The notes beneath the pieces are model-generated. The model was not told the DNA's origin. It saw only the letters and a list, made by a program, of their open reading frames with translations, and searched no databases. DNA of 64,000 nucleotides from Jaltomata sinuosa. Lineage: Eukaryota; Streptophyta; Magnoliopsida; Solanales; Solanaceae. Below are positions 20,496-33,461 of the stretch, one piece after another; position 1 is the stretch's first letter, and each line of letters begins with the position of its first letter. Location: NCBI GenBank assembly GCA_003996215.1, contig QJPP01001554.1:124001-188000 (forward strand), in the 5' to 3' direction. Position numbers and translations under genes: made by a program.

Positions 20496-23400
20496 ATTTT
20501 TATTTGGTGCAGTGGCTCTTGACCATGAGTTGCATCTTCTGTCTCAGCTGAATAGTCGACCACACACATTGCATAAATATCATTAAAAAAAATTATCACC
20601 ATTGAAAATTTATACTAAAAATTATTCAGTAGCTATTTGCACAGATATTTTGATTGACTCAGTGAAAAAAGAAAAAATAGTCGTGTAAAAATTAGGAAGC
20701 TTCCCTGTGAGTTAGTTCGATGGGAAATGGATGGAAAATAATGTTTTATAGCACAAATTTTTCATTGATTCATGGCGAGAAAAACCTCTATTTTTAGCGG
20801 TGAAAGATACTAAGTTGTTGCCCCCGAAAAATTCTTGTATTTGCATGCATGTTCTTTGATTATAATCCATTATTTTGTAACTCAAATGTGCATATTACAT
20901 GTGTATTTTTGACTGCTGATGATAATATAATCTAACATTCTCCACTTTCTGTCTTCTTTCTTCAATTCCATTTGATTTATGTATCAAAAGCTTGAGGGGA
21001 TCTTTTTTAATTTCATAAACCTGTGGGCCTATAAAGAAGCCGAATAAAGAAATCTTTGTTTGTCCAAAAGGAAGCTGGTCCCCTTTTAGTTCTCTTTCTT
21101 GTTACTGTTATTTTAGCTGAATTTTACGTACTCTAAAATACACAAGTGCGCTATTTAATAATAATAGGAAAAAGATAGTTCAGTGCATAAAGCATTATGA
21201 AGGGTCGCACCCCAAGAGATGTGATGTAGACACTCTAAACTATAATCGATTTGAAGTAAAGTATCAGAATCTTGTTGTAAAAAGAGGTAAGAATATAAAA
21301 ACACCAAACCAATGGGGTTGTGGGACAAGATATATGTACATATACATATATATATGGTCTTAATATACTTAAAGAGGACTATATCAAGTTAGAATAAAGT
21401 GGCAAAGTGCTTTCCTTTGCAACTTGCAAGAGGTTCTGCTTTAAGAAAGGAGTGGGGCAGTATGGTATTTACTGAGAAAAAGTTTCTATGAATGGTAATA
21501 TTGCTCATCTTTGACATATATTCTTTTGATAGCATCCGAGGGTGTGCCGTAGTAATCAATAAATTACGTAGAACAAAAATCAAGGAAGACCAAGATTCAA
21601 ATTTACGCTACATAAGTAATTTCTGGCTGAGTTATCCGGTATTCATATTGGTTGGAGTCGGAAGATAGTAGGTACCTAGTGAAATAGTTAAGGTACGTGC
21701 AAGTTTCTTAACACAATCATTATCAACAACAACCCAAAAAAGAAAAAGAAAATGTTCTTTGGCTTTGTGGGGTGGGGGACCTATATATAGTTTGCACTAA
21801 GGTTTTATTGATACATCCAACAGCAAATTATGACTGTAATACCACCAAAATAGAAAATACCAATAGAAAGTGGCATAATTATGTGGTAGAAGAGAACATG
21901 AAATTAACAGTAACAGCACAACAAAACAAAGAAATCAACTTTTCATTTGACCCATTATGATTTGCAAGTTGTTGAAAAATCATTTCATGAAAAGAACAAA
22001 TTTAAATAATCATTCAATCACAAGGTGCTGGTGCATGTTTTGGTTTGGTGGTAGACAAAATAGTACAACTTCTTTAAACTAATGTTTTCCCTATCCTTAA
22101 CTATTGCTAAAACTCCTCTTTTGTGGTCTCTAATCATTAGATCTTAACTTATTAATTTTCAATTCTACTAACCATCAAGGTAAATTCTATAGCGATCTCA
22201 AGTTAATATACAATAATAATTGAGTTCACAGTCACATATTTATATATACTTTATGAATTTCTTAATCAACATATAGAAACTATGCAAAAGTTACTGGTTC
22301 CCGTGAATCCATATATTTTGCTCTACATCCTCCACTGGACTAACCCATTAAGCGACTCAAATACAGAAAAGTTATCAGTGGTGTCCAGTGCTAGATTCAG
22401 CGCACCTTGATTATATTACTTTACGAGATATCCTCTACCTCCCGCTAGCATAGGATACCGAGCAACTCTGTCACTAAAACTTAGGCAGATTGAAAATAAA
22501 TCATCAAATTAACACACTTTTCCACGAACAGATTAAAAAAACACCAAGGTTGTATAGGAACATAGAGAGAGCATCAAGTATCTTGAGAAGTTAACATTTC
22601 CTGTTTAGAATTCTTTAGGAACATAGCAGTTAGCCCAGCATGTTTCTAAACGGAGCCCAGCATGCTACTTGATGAAGTGGATATTGACTCAGCATTTATT
22701 AGGATGAGGTGGAATTTGGTACCACGGATTACGAAAGTCATTTTTCAGGAAAATGTTTTTCATGAAGAAGTTATTTTCTAATGTTTCGTTACCAATTATA
22801 TGAGCGAAAGTCCTTTTCCTTACGACTATCTTGTGTCTGATACAAGGGAAAATCATGCACTAGCCCCAAATTGCAAATTAACCTTTGGTGTTAAATTAAG
22901 TTTCTCCAATCTTGGTCAGGTCTACTTGTGCATCAAAGGGGTGCAAAATGAACTAGATTAATGAATTTAAGGTGTAATGGAAATAGTTTCTCTACCTTCT
23001 CAAGGTAGGGGTAAGGCTGTGTATCAAGGTGGGATTACATTTGGGTATGTTGTTAAAATTGCTGCTCTTGTAAGGTGTTACCCCTAGCTTCCCCCTTAAT
23101 GGCAATTGCATTTTTTTTACCTTTCCCTTGTAGTAATAATGAGCAAAAGAACAAAATGAAATGAATGATGAATTAGAGGATACAAATGCAAGCTGTAATA
23201 GTGCTTCTTCTACAGAGATGAAAACAAGGAAATACAAACTAAAACTACCACAATTTTCTCAAGCAACTTTAATTACTTGACTTATTGCTAACCATCTTGA
23301 ATTACCGCTAATATTAACACAAAACAGTGCTCAGCCTTCTCACTGAACCTTCTACAACTCGGACATTTGCTTGCTGTCCTCTAACAACACTCGAAAAGAC

Positions 23401-23540
23401 AGCAGACAGTCGATCAGGAAGGTTGATTAAATAGCTCATAGCTCTCTTAAATAAAGAGCAGCCCTCTTTAGTTCCAGAGTCTAAGAATATGAACTAATTG
23501 AAGCATATCTGATTCTTGGTACTGGCACTTTTTTTGTATG
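20496..23540. other. Intergenic DNA before MYB gene
   Basis: No gene supported. A relic at about 21172-21260 (cagtgcataaagc, then gggtcgcaccccaagag and gtgatgtagac) matches a very common dispersed plant repeat with tRNA-like features. Pieces near 22740-22860 (aggaaaatgtttttcatg) look like decayed hAT MITE interior. The remainder shows nothing recognisable. Confidence 0.4.
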
Positions 23541-23544
23541 GATA

Positions 23545-24519
23545 TCACATAGTATTGTACTGACCAAACTGAAGTCCCTGCAGGATAACACTATGCATGC
23601 CATGTTCATGCAACTTTAGTCCATATGTCTTGAATCCTATATCTGCTTCTTGATTTGGAAAATTGTACTCAAATAAGGCTTTTTGTGGAGAAGGAACAGA
23701 GTTGTCAGGGGAACTGGAAGATATATGATTCTCGGGCGAAGGAGATTTCATTTCTGTAAGATTGACAGTGGTAATGTCATGTATACTTGATCTTCTCTTA
23801 TCTTTACCCCCGGAAAGCTGCCTTATAAAGTACTTCTGAGCATGGCTTGCTACTTGAGTTGGAGTTCTTGTGGTCACAAAATTCCGAGATATATTTCTCC
23901 AATCACCTTTTCCGTACTTTTTCAGCCCCAACAGAAATTGCCTGACCAAAATGTACAAAACAGAATCATCTATTTTGATGAATTGCAGTAGTCTGAATTC
24001 CAAAAAGCATTTACAACTAATTCTTTTGTAACAGTAAAGTCGCTAAACTCACCTGTGCTCTTCCTCGGTCCATGGGACACCCTTTTTTCTTTCGTATTCA
24101 GAAGGTCGATTTGATGTGTTTCGCTTGCCAGATGGACCATAGAATCGTTTGTTGAAGTCGTGGAAGACGCCTTCTTCTTCTTGATCATGATGATTGATCC
24201 ACTCCAATGTGAATGAATTACTACTAGTTGTGTAGCCAGCAGGTACTGGTATTAATCCAGCCTCTATATCAGTAACATCTTCTACCAATTCTCTATACTG
24301 TTTGATCACATCGTCCACCGTCTTTCCAGGGATCATTGATGCTACATTATACCATCTATCCGGAGTCTCCTTGTCAAATAACGCCAGCGCGTCCTCAAAC
24401 ATCTTGTTCTCTTCAGTAGTCCATTTTGTTTCCTTGTTTCCCTCAAATAACCAATTTGAGTTACTAAGGTATGTTGCTGCTGCAGGAGGAGGAGAAAGAA
24501 ATCCCATTTCCCTGTTCAT
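23545..24519 (-). CDS. DIV-like: DIVARICATA-type MYB transcription factor
   Basis: Nuclear DNA-binding regulator with two MYB/SANT repeats. Exons on the minus strand: 24519-24053 and 23941-23545, with a 111-bp GT..AG intron; 864 nt, 287 residues. The first repeat (about residues 32-82) reads KWTTEENKMFEDALALFD..DRWYNVASMIPGKTVDDV. The second (about 148-196) reads PWTEEEHRQFLLGLKKYGKGDWRNISRNFV and ends with the class-defining SHAQKYF box at 188-194. The linker AGLIPVPAGY is typical of DIV-like proteins. The intron splits the second repeat at the EEHR codon, a position common in the family. The C-terminus is serine/proline-rich and less conserved. Relatives act in floral asymmetry, seed and sugar or ABA responses, often by competing with RADIALIS-like proteins for partners. 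Which pathway applies here cannot be told from sequence. Confidence 0.95.
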
Positions 24520-25590
24520 GTTTTCTTGTTCATTTACAAATTGCTACAAATTTAGCAACACCAGCTAGAGGAGAAGTGGCAGCCTAGTCTAGTTGTGTTT
24601 TTCTTGGTAAAAATCATGACAAGTGGGGCTTTTTTTATGGCATCAAGAAACAATTGAGGGGAATCTGAATAAGACTTTTTGGAAAGTAGTATAAGGTGAG
24701 GAATCTAGCAATGACCACCCAACTTTCCAAAACCCAAGGAAAATTGAAAAGAAAAAAAGATGAAGGTGAATATTGAGAATTTGAGGTCTTAAGCAGATCT
24801 AAAGATGGCCACCTACTCTAAACTACAAAGTATTGGAGAAGCTACTAATAGAAAAAGAAGAAAATAGAGTTATTGTACATAAGAGACAGCTGGGGCATAC
24901 ATATAGATATAGAGGAAAAGGGGCAAAACTTAGAGAAAAAGGGAGGGGGGAGGGGGGATTCCATTCTTTTTCCTTATAATAAAAATTGAGAAGTGTGTTA
25001 TGCACCTGCATTTGCTTCTTCTATTTTATCTTATTTTACCAACTCACCTTCTTAGAAGGTACAAACCTACCCACAAACTGAGTGTATACACCAAATTAAT
25101 GGATGCATGACATATGTTTGAATAGTATACATCTATTTCTTAACCATGATTAATTAATGAATATAATTTCTTCATTAAATCATTTAACCATAATAAGTTA
25201 TATTGATTTGGTGTAAATACCCCGTGGATAACAGGGTAAGTATTTACCTTCTTAGAAAAGGTGTTACTGTTCCTTTTTTGACAAATTTTAGAAAATGTCA
25301 CAAGTATTACTGGCTCTCTTTGTTGTAAAAATATAGTGTCCAGATGCCATTGGGTAATGTGGGAGGTCTTTTTTGGGTGTGTAGAGATAGAGATCCTCAG
25401 TCCTAACAACTACACCAGACAGAAAGGACAACCTGTCATTGCCCATAGAGCTGCCTGTTGGGACACAAAACAAAACATTCAGGACAGCATAGGCATTCAT
25501 CCTGATCTTCTTCTTCTTTTGGGTGAAGTTTTGGTTAGTGAGAGGGTGTCAAATAGACGAGTTGAGTTAAATTTAAATAATGAACTGAAC
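24520..25590. other. MYB upstream region
   Basis: The probable promoter and leader of the minus-strand MYB gene. A pyrimidine-rich stretch on the minus strand (24820-25010) and a TATA-like ctatatctatatg near 24895-24908 are visible. The latter is about 380 bp upstream of the ATG, so the start site is uncertain. No other gene seen. Confidence 0.35.
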
Positions 25591-26370
25591 TGTTGAAGCA
25601 TGTATAGTTTAATATTAAAATTATAATATTAAAATATATTATTTTAGTGGATATAAACTAGTAAGAAAGTTATTATTATTTTATGGTGTAACTGATGTAA
25701 TTATTATGCCACAACCTACTAGTACTAATTATCAACTCAAACTCAAATTTTATAACCACTAAGTCATATTTTACAATATTATTATCTCAGTATCTTGTTA
25801 TTTAATTTAGGAAGAATTCTTATACCTATAAATAGTCGTACTGTTTCTTTCTTGTGTTGGAACACGAGAAATATGAGAAAATATTGTAGTGTGTATGAAA
25901 AAAGTGAGACTGATGTAGTAAAAAATAGAGTTGAGAAGAAAAAATAGACTCTATAACTTATTGTTACAAGAGTATTATTTTGTTAAAAGAAGATATTCTT
26001 ATTGGTGGAGTTTTGGACTCAATAACTAGTTTTGAGTTATTTGAATAGGTTGTTATATCCTTGAGAGGTCAAATTAAGAGTATTATTGTTGGACGAGTGA
26101 ATCTTCTATCACAGTTGGCATGAATCTCCTTAAAAAGCGAGATATTCGCGTCTCAACCGGAATAATATATTTATTTTTTAATTGTAATAATTATATTTTC
26201 ACCAATATAAGTTAATAGATGGGCCGGTTATTAATGGACTGAGCTAATAAATGAGTAGATCAATAATCATAACTTAATCTACCCAACTTTTATTAAGTTT
26301 TAAATTATTTATTTATTTTCTTATAATTTTCTAAAGTCTCTAATAAAAAAATTCCTTTTTGTTATCAAAC
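25591..26370. other. AT-rich stretch, possible LTR relic
   Basis: Contains a TATA-like cctataaatag (25827-25837) followed by a transcribed-looking G/A-rich leader, reminiscent of a Copia LTR U3-R-U5. No paired LTR, PBS or target duplication was found, so it may be chance. Confidence 0.25.
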
Positions 26371-26377
26371 AAAAAAA

Positions 26378-26500
26378 TACTCCCCGCATTTCAAAATAAA
26401 TGAATTTTGGAGTGTGACACATCCTTATTACGAAAGTTAGTTAATGACATTAAACAAAAGATAATTTGTATATATATTTTTTTTTAACTTCTCCATCTTT
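26378..26500. mobile_element. Truncated Stowaway MITE
   Basis: Starts TACTCCCCGCATTTCAAAATAAATGAATTTTGGAG as other Stowaway ends do. No right terminus before the next complete Stowaway copy at 26585. Confidence 0.4.
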
Positions 26501-26584
26501 TCTTAAAACTAGAGATAGTTGAAAACCCCATTAAAGAAAAAAAAATTGAAAAAAATTAATTAATTTTACTACCCCGAATTACTA

Positions 26585-26841
26585 CTCCATTTTAAAATAC
26601 TTGTCACAATTTTTTTTTCGAGAGTCAAATGATGTGAACCTTGACCAATATTTTAAGATGTAATTTTTTATATCATATTAATACGAGAAAAATTAAAATT
26701 TATAGTACTTTCGGTATAGTTTTTAAAAAATTAAATTTAAATTTTAAAATATTGAATTAATCTAATCAAAAAAAGCTTTAAAAATTAATTAAATTGACTT
26801 TAGAGAATCAAAATGTGACAACTATTTTAAAACGGATGGAG
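26585..26841. mobile_element. Stowaway MITE
   Basis: Left end CTCCATTTTAAAATACTTGTCACA pairs with right end TGTGACAACTATTTTAAAACGGATGGAG. TA flanks at 26583-26584 and 26842-26843. A related, more decayed copy is at about 50964-51200. Confidence 0.85.
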
Positions 26842-26937
26842 TAATAAGGTTATCTCACTCAAGTTTAGGCATGAACTCAGCCAACGAAAGTTCCTCTAAG
26901 TCAAAAGAAACAAAGAGAAAAAAAGGAGTAGCTCTAA

Positions 26938-27160
26938 GAGTGTGTTTGGTTTGGAGTTTTCAATTTTCTAATGTTTGATTGGGTAAAATATTTTCTCTTA
27001 GGAAAATGACTTTCCTAATACAAGTAGAGAAAACAAGTTTCATAAGTGATTGGATTGTCTCCTCCCCACGTATCCAACATCTCCAATGCCCACACTTTGA
27101 CCCCCCCCCCCTCCCGAATCCACACTTCCCACCCCATCCCAAAGTCGATCAATGTTAACA
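26938..27160. mobile_element. Partial hAT-type MITE
   Basis: Begins gagtgtgtttggtttggag and contains aggaaaatgactttcctaa, the same body as the complete copy that follows at 27163. It lacks a right terminus and includes a C13 run near 27103-27115. The two copies lie head to tail. Confidence 0.55.
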
Positions 27161-27162
27161 AA

Positions 27163-27554
27163 GGGTGTGTTCAGTATGGAGTAAAGAAAATATTTTTTGA
27201 TTTTCTCATATTGTTCGATTGGTTAAAACTTTTGAAAAATATTTTCTCTAGGAAAATAAGTTCCTTAAAGATGAGGAAAATGACTTCCTTAACGGAAGTA
27301 TGGAAAACAAGTTATACAAGTGACATTCTGTATTGATAGTGTCTTCCCCACCTTTTAACACATCTAATTTTCACCCCACCCACGTAGCCCCCATATCCTC
27401 CACCTTCACTTTTCATAGCATTTGCCTAGATTATATACAAATACTTTTAGAATAATATTTTTTGATAAGTAAGTAACCTACTTATTTTCCTAAAATATAT
27501 TTTCTAAGAAAATATTCTCCATGAAAAATATTTTCCATCATCCCCAACACACCC
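27163..27554. mobile_element. hAT-type MITE with GGGTGTGTT termini
   Basis: Left GGGTGTGTTCAG and right CCCAACACACCC are inverted. The interior includes paired gaaaatattttc motifs. No clear 8-bp target duplication, perhaps because it sits against the older partial copy at 26938. Confidence 0.6.
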
Positions 27555-29751
27555 AAAATGTAGTATCCTTTTTGGTTCATAATAAGTGATATTTTAGATT
27601 TTAATACACTTATTAAGAAATTATTTATTAACATTACTTAATAAGATTAATGTTTAATTAAATTACTCTGATTTTCTCATAGGAAAATGTAAAAAAAAAA
27701 AAAAAAAGGTATTACCCAAAAGCTTTTTAGAAATTTGTTTAAATTATTTACTAAATAAAGTATTCAAAAGCTTTTCAAAAAAGAAGCTAAGAAGGTATTT
27801 GAAAAAGAAATATAATTAATACATTCTTGGCTTCTTCTGTCAACTTTTAAATTTGATGAATTATTGATCCTTGTCTACATGTGAGTGGACAATTGTGACT
27901 GCGTTAGGAGATCCGTTATTTCTTAGTGATTGGCCATAATTATTGGGTCTCTCCCACACACACGGACCCTCGAAATTTATTCGAAACCCCGAACACACTT
28001 TCACACGAAGAAAATATTTACTTAAGTTGTTCCATATATATTAGTTTTAACTGAAAATTTTCTTATAGAAGTTGATAAATTACCTTTATAAAAGACTAAT
28101 TAATATTCCATTAGTGTCAAGATGAAAGGAGTGCTCTTTTTATTTCTACTAATTAGAAGCAAATCAAGATGAGGGTGAATTTATTTCTATCATGATTATG
28201 TTATAATCAGATGATTGTTTGAATTGTTAAAATTATTTTTTTCGCATGAAATATCTCGCATTTATGTAGGATTTGAAGATTGGCCACATTTCAAGAGTGT
28301 GTGATGTATAGGTAACTTAGCTACTTTAATTTGACTCGAGTTTTAGTGGTTAATCTACTGCTCGAACCAATGGCCTATATTAGTTATATATAAAAAATTG
28401 TCATTGCTCCAAAAAGTCTCACACACATATATATAGTCATTAAGGAAGTGATACATGTTATTTAATAAAATATCCCTTATGATTAATGCTATTAAGAGTA
28501 CTAAATATTTTTTTAATGAATATGTAACTTCTACCATTGTTTAGTTAGTTCAAATTAACTTATAGTTCAAAGCTAATGATAATATATAAATGCATAAATA
28601 AATAAAATGCTAATGAAACGTACGTAAAATGTACGAAATTGGAATTCAGTGAGAATAATTGGAAATAATGTGATGTGTCAATATGTTGATACTACTATTT
28701 AATAAAGGGTTTGAATTCTGTGAAAGGGTTGCTTGATGTAGCTGGTAACATGATTGTGACTATATAATTGGACTTGCTCAATATATATATAATATTTTTT
28801 TAAATAGAGGAGAAAAATACTGCACATGCAGAGGCCCAAATTTTTATTTTTATTTTTTAGGGAAAAAAAAGGTAACTACAACTCTACAAGAATCAAATGA
28901 TAGAGGGTGGTTCCAACTGTAATGGGCAGCACTCCTAAAGTTATTAATTTCCTTTTAAATTCTTTCTTCAAATAAAGTACTCCATAGATTCTTTTTCCTC
29001 TAACTAGGAGTATATGATAGAGGGTTGTTGGCTCCATCTGTACCTATTAAATTACCAGCATTCCTCAAGTTAATTTTCTTTTTACTTCCTCGCTTCTGAG
29101 GTAGATGTAAAATTTGCGTACACTTAATCCTTTTTAAATTTTACTTTGTGGAACTATACTGGATATATTATTATTGTCCCGAAGTTAATTTTCTTCTAGC
29201 TTGCCCCCTGTTCGGATCGAAAATAACAAGACATAATACATAAGCGAATATTTATAAATTTTAAATGATGATAAATTAGACAATAAAGAAAACTATATTA
29301 AAAAAGCACAATATTCTAATTAATATGATTTTGTCAAATATTGAAAATTAATATAAAGGAAAATTATAAAAACTATTGAAAAGATAATCTCTCCCTAAAC
29401 AAGACTCTTTTAATAACTATATTATAAATATTATGTTATTATTTCTTTAAAAATGAAAAAAAACATTGATTTATAGAAGTGCAAATCCAAAACACTTAAT
29501 TAATGATGAAAAAATACTTATTTCGCCACCAAAATACCACAACCTTTGCTGGTCATATCTAATTATCAAGATATACACATTAATTCAGTTTAGTCATGTC
29601 TATCAATAAAATTACTATATGAAATTAGTCACGTCTTTTTTAACGTGTAGCAAATTAATTGACATGAAAAGGTTGTCCATGCATCATGAAAAGGTGTTTA
29701 CAGTCTTAATCATAAAGCATATCACATCTATATACCAGTCGAAGTCAAGAC
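27555..29751. other. AT-rich intergenic DNA
   Basis: No gene supported. An imperfect local duplication is visible: 28890-28985 and 29010-29100 both contain tatgatagagggt, then ctgta.., then ccagcattcct/cagcactcct and caagttaattttc. Otherwise nothing recognisable. Confidence 0.35.
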
Positions 29752-29938
29752 ATGGTGGAGCTAGGAGCCAATATATGGATTCGGCTGAATTCATTATTTT
29801 AATTTAAATTATGTATTTATATTAAAAAATTAATTAACATAAATATAAATTAAATTCAGAACCTAATTATAACACTTGGTGTCACTATTTTAGAATTTAT
29901 AACCCATAAAATTAATAATATTCTGGCTCCATCGCCGA
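29752..29938. mobile_element. Small MITE, 'gtggagctagga' family
   Basis: Left gtggagctaggagcc and right ctggctccatcgccga are inverted and match the termini of the 9676-9945 family. The centre is AT-rich and partly palindromic (ttaattaacataaatataaattaa). Confidence 0.5.
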
Positions 29939-29972
29939 ATCAAAATGCTAGTTGCTACAACTACGACAAGCT

Positions 29973-30212
29973 CCTTTTGAGAAAAGAAAAACAATTCTTA
30001 TGGTATTGTCGGGGTCATATCCCGGCATAGATATTTTATTCTTATGTTAGAGGCTTCGTAGACCTATATAAATATTTTTTAAATATTTTATTCCCAACAC
30101 TTGGTTAATTTTTATATATGTTTTAAATGATGTTCTTAAATGGATCTTTTTTCTGCAAATTCTTTATTTATTGAATGTGCCTTTAATGTGCCTTTTGAGA
30201 AAAGAAAAACAA
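29973..30212 (+). mobile_element. LTR fragment (191 bp) inside a 22-bp duplication
   Basis: 29998-30188 is identical by eye to 39043-39233, an internal part of the Gypsy LTR at 37037-39309. It is bordered by a 22-bp direct repeat (29973-29994 and 30191-30212, starting ccttttgagaaaag), with 2-3 unmatched bases at each junction. It lacks LTR ends, so ordinary integration cannot explain it. Confidence 0.85.
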
Positions 30213-30288
30213 AAATATTGTAGATAGAAAAGTATTTGTCTGCAATAAATTTTCTCAAGTATAAAAAATAAACCGTAATCACAAATAA

Positions 30289-30555
30289 AATATGATGAAA
30301 CAGAGATTTTATTGATAAATATTTGTGAGTACAAATATGTGTATTCCCTTTATTCTTCTCTCCTAAATTTTTTCTGTAATTCAAAGTCGTTAGTAGCGTA
30401 TTTCTCAAATATATAAGATGTTTTTGATGAAATGGAGATCGATTTTATTGATGAATATTTATAAGTATAGATTTATTTATCCCTTGATTCTTCTTTTCTA
30501 AATTTGCTCTGTTATTCGAAGGTGGTTAGTAGCCTATTTCTCGAATTTAGGATGA
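30289..30555. repeat. Diverged tandem duplication, about 130 bp
   Basis: Two units (30289-30420, 30421-30555) share gattttattgat.aatattt, then cttctttt/cttctctcctaaatt, then gttagtagc.tatttctc. Identity is roughly 75% by eye. No function evident. Confidence 0.55.
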
Positions 30556-31469
30556 TTTGGACCTTCTTGCGATGTATTTTATCACTCGGAACATCAGGCA
30601 GATGCTTTCTAACGGCTTTGAGAAAGGTAGTAAGTATTTGATGCCTTGATCTGTGAATATTCCGGGTGTTTATGGATTTCGAAATGTTTCTTGAAGGTTC
30701 CTTTTTATAGGCATGAACTAGGGTTTATGGTAAAGTAACTTTCTAAAAAACTTAACGAACCTTAAAGTTTGAAATGATTGAACTCGTCTTGTAATATCCT
30801 TATCTTAAATCCGATAAAATTTCGATATCTACAGTTAGTTCATGCATGTTGAGCTCATGCATAGCATCTCATATATACTCTCTTTACTGTATACATTTTG
30901 AGAACAACAAATTCGAATCTTGAATTTCTAGCTAGAAAGACAGGAAATTAAAATTTCTTAATTTTCACGAAGTAGTAATTGTTATTTTTCAAAGAAGATT
31001 GTCTAGTACTGTGATTAGCTTGTTAAATTAATTAATAGACATAGCATTGGAAATCTTAATTAATTTCGTAAGACATAGAAAAGCATATGCTACTGGGAGA
31101 AATTATATGCTTGTTTTCTCATTTCAACAACAAACGAAGCATGCTTATTGCTGACATTTTGTGTGTGGGAAAGGAAAAGAGTACTAATTTATAGTATATT
31201 TTTAAAAAAAAAAGTTTCTATAAATAGAAAGATTCTTTGCTTACCATCTTTCCCAAAACAGTAGTGCATGTGGTTAATTATGAAGGAATGAGCTCATGGG
31301 GACACCAGCCAATACTACAACTAATATATATTGTAATGTCCCCAAGCAAATCCTGACTTGTTTTTCTATTTTAATATTTTTTTGAGCAAAGAAGATGAAT
31401 TCAAGATTTATTTTAGTTAATTTATAATTGTACGGAGCAGTTGTTGGGATCGCAATAAGAGGGCACCAT

Positions 31470-32118
31470 CAGCGGCGGAGCCAGGATTTAAAGTTTGTGG
31501 GTTCTGAATTTTAAGACAGGACAACGATTTCAAGCTAATGTATAACAACCGCCAAATTAACGAACAAGTATAGTATTTAATATAACTATTTAAACACTAT
31601 ATAAATATAAAATAACAATTAAATTGAGAATTCAAGTTACATACCGGGGACAAAGGAAACTCCGGCAGGCATCGAGTGGTGTAGTGATGGGAGACGACAA
31701 TGAAATAAACAAAAAAAAGTTAGAACCTAACAACCTAACTTTTTCGAAAATCAAATTTTGTGTTTAAAGTATTTTTGAGCGTGAAGAAACCAATAGCAAA
31801 TATTGTTTTCGAGTTAAACATTATTCTTTCTTTTTTTTTACTTTTATCAATTATTAGTTTTCTGTCTTTTTAAAATTTTAAAAAAAATCTAATGAAAAAG
31901 TAGATGATGTACGCTGCTTTTAGCTTTTGTCAATGAAAAGGTAGATGATGTACGCGCGCGAACCACTGTGCCGTCCACTTTTCTTGTTATGTGGGTTCGG
32001 ACGCAATGAATATATAAGTATCTTCTTGATTTTTTAATACAAATATAGGATCTACGCAAAAGCTATTGAGTTCACCCGAACTCTCCTATAATACTGTAAC
32101 TCTGTCGCCCCTGCGTAT
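31470..32118. mobile_element. MITE-like element with 'ggcggagcc' end
   Basis: Left agcggcggagccaggattt and right gtaactctgtcgcccctgcg are weakly inverted, as in the widespread nightshade 'sum of the sense of gtggcggagccagg' family also seen at 9676 and 29752. The interior contains a 22-bp direct repeat of gtagatgatgtacgc type near 31890 and 31934. Ends are decayed. Confidence 0.4.
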
Positions 32119-32582
32119 CATGCCAACAATGCAAAACCTTGAAAAATGATCAATTAGAGACAAAGAGAACTATAAGTTAAAGTATAAATGATACTTACCA
32201 TTCGGGAAACTTCCTCTTATCGATATGTAAACTAAATAAAACTCGAAAAACTTTCTCTTATCGATATGTAAAGTAAACCAAACTCTTATTTACAAATGTT
32301 CTTTCAAATAATATTGAAGAAAGACGCTATTATTTGTATGTATTATATGAAGAGGGTAGATCAGCAAATTATATGTTGCACTAGGTCGAGGTTGAACCAC
32401 GTATAGTGGGTGAGAAATAGTGGAATTGAAGTTTTGAATGCGTTAAAACTAGTGTTGACTTTCCATTTTGCCTTGCATTTGTTTGGAACAGAATTAAAGC
32501 CATGAAAGATTCACCAACTCTTTCCCTTTTATATTTCTTTTTGGTTTGGGGGAGGGGGAATACTAACTAAAGAACATTAGAA

Positions 32583-32615
<33 letters not shown>
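32583..32615. repeat. (ATT)n microsatellite
   Basis: About eleven uninterrupted tat/att triplets. Likely length-polymorphic. Confidence 0.95.
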
Positions 32616-33044
32616 GTGGTCTTTCACGAGTTCCAATAAGAACTTTTAGGCAATAATTGGATCCATCTTAGAATTGTTGAACCACAGACAAAATTAGCTC
32701 ATAAAATCATAATTTATTTAATTTGCCTAAGTTGAGTTGATTATTGATACGTTTATTTATTAGTTTAGTTTATTTCAGTCCAATTTCATTTGGGTTGATA
32801 TCTAATCTAAATTGATTCATGAAAATTTTGTCAAAAAATTCTTAATATATATATTTTTAATTTGATATGTTATACATATAGCCATAATAAAGAAATAATA
32901 TTTTTATTAAGTACTAAAAGATCATAAAAAACAAATAAAATAATTAAAATTAGTAAAAATTGAACGGATTGGATATTGACCCACTTTTTAACTCATTCCA
33001 ACCCAACTCGTTTCTGCCCAAATAACTTCTGGGTAAAGAAATAA

Positions 33045-33452
33045 GGATAAATTACCTAAAGAGTCAAACATCTCTACCATATTAATTACCAACTCTCCCA
33101 CTACTTTATTTTAATTACTTAATATACCACATGTTAACAAAAAACTCTTCAGATACATTTCAATCCCATCGGATACATCCCATCCCTCGGATACATGTTG
33201 TAACCCCTCAGATACATGCGGATACATGTTGTAACCCCTCAGATACATGCGGAAGTGATGAATCTGAGACTAAAACCATGTATCTGGACAGCGGAATGCC
33301 GACGTATCCGAGATAAAACTAAAGATGTCGATGTATCCGAGATAAAATCATGTATCTAGATGCCTTATGCAATGTATCCAAGTGGTATTTTTGAAAGTAG
33401 TGAAAAAAAGAGTAATTAACTCCTAAAAATATGTATTTTATGTAAGTTTCCG
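33045..33452. mobile_element. Mutator-type MITE rich in GATACAT motifs
   Basis: Left GGATAAATTACCTAAA and right, in reverse, CGGAAACTTACATAAAA are imperfect inverted ends. The flanks aagaaataa (33036-33044) and aataaataa (33453-33461) are a 9-bp target duplication with one mismatch. The interior repeats cggatacat/gatgtatcc many times in inverted layout. It is kin to the inner part of element M at 14698-15091. Confidence 0.7.
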
Positions 33453-33461
33453 AATAAATAA

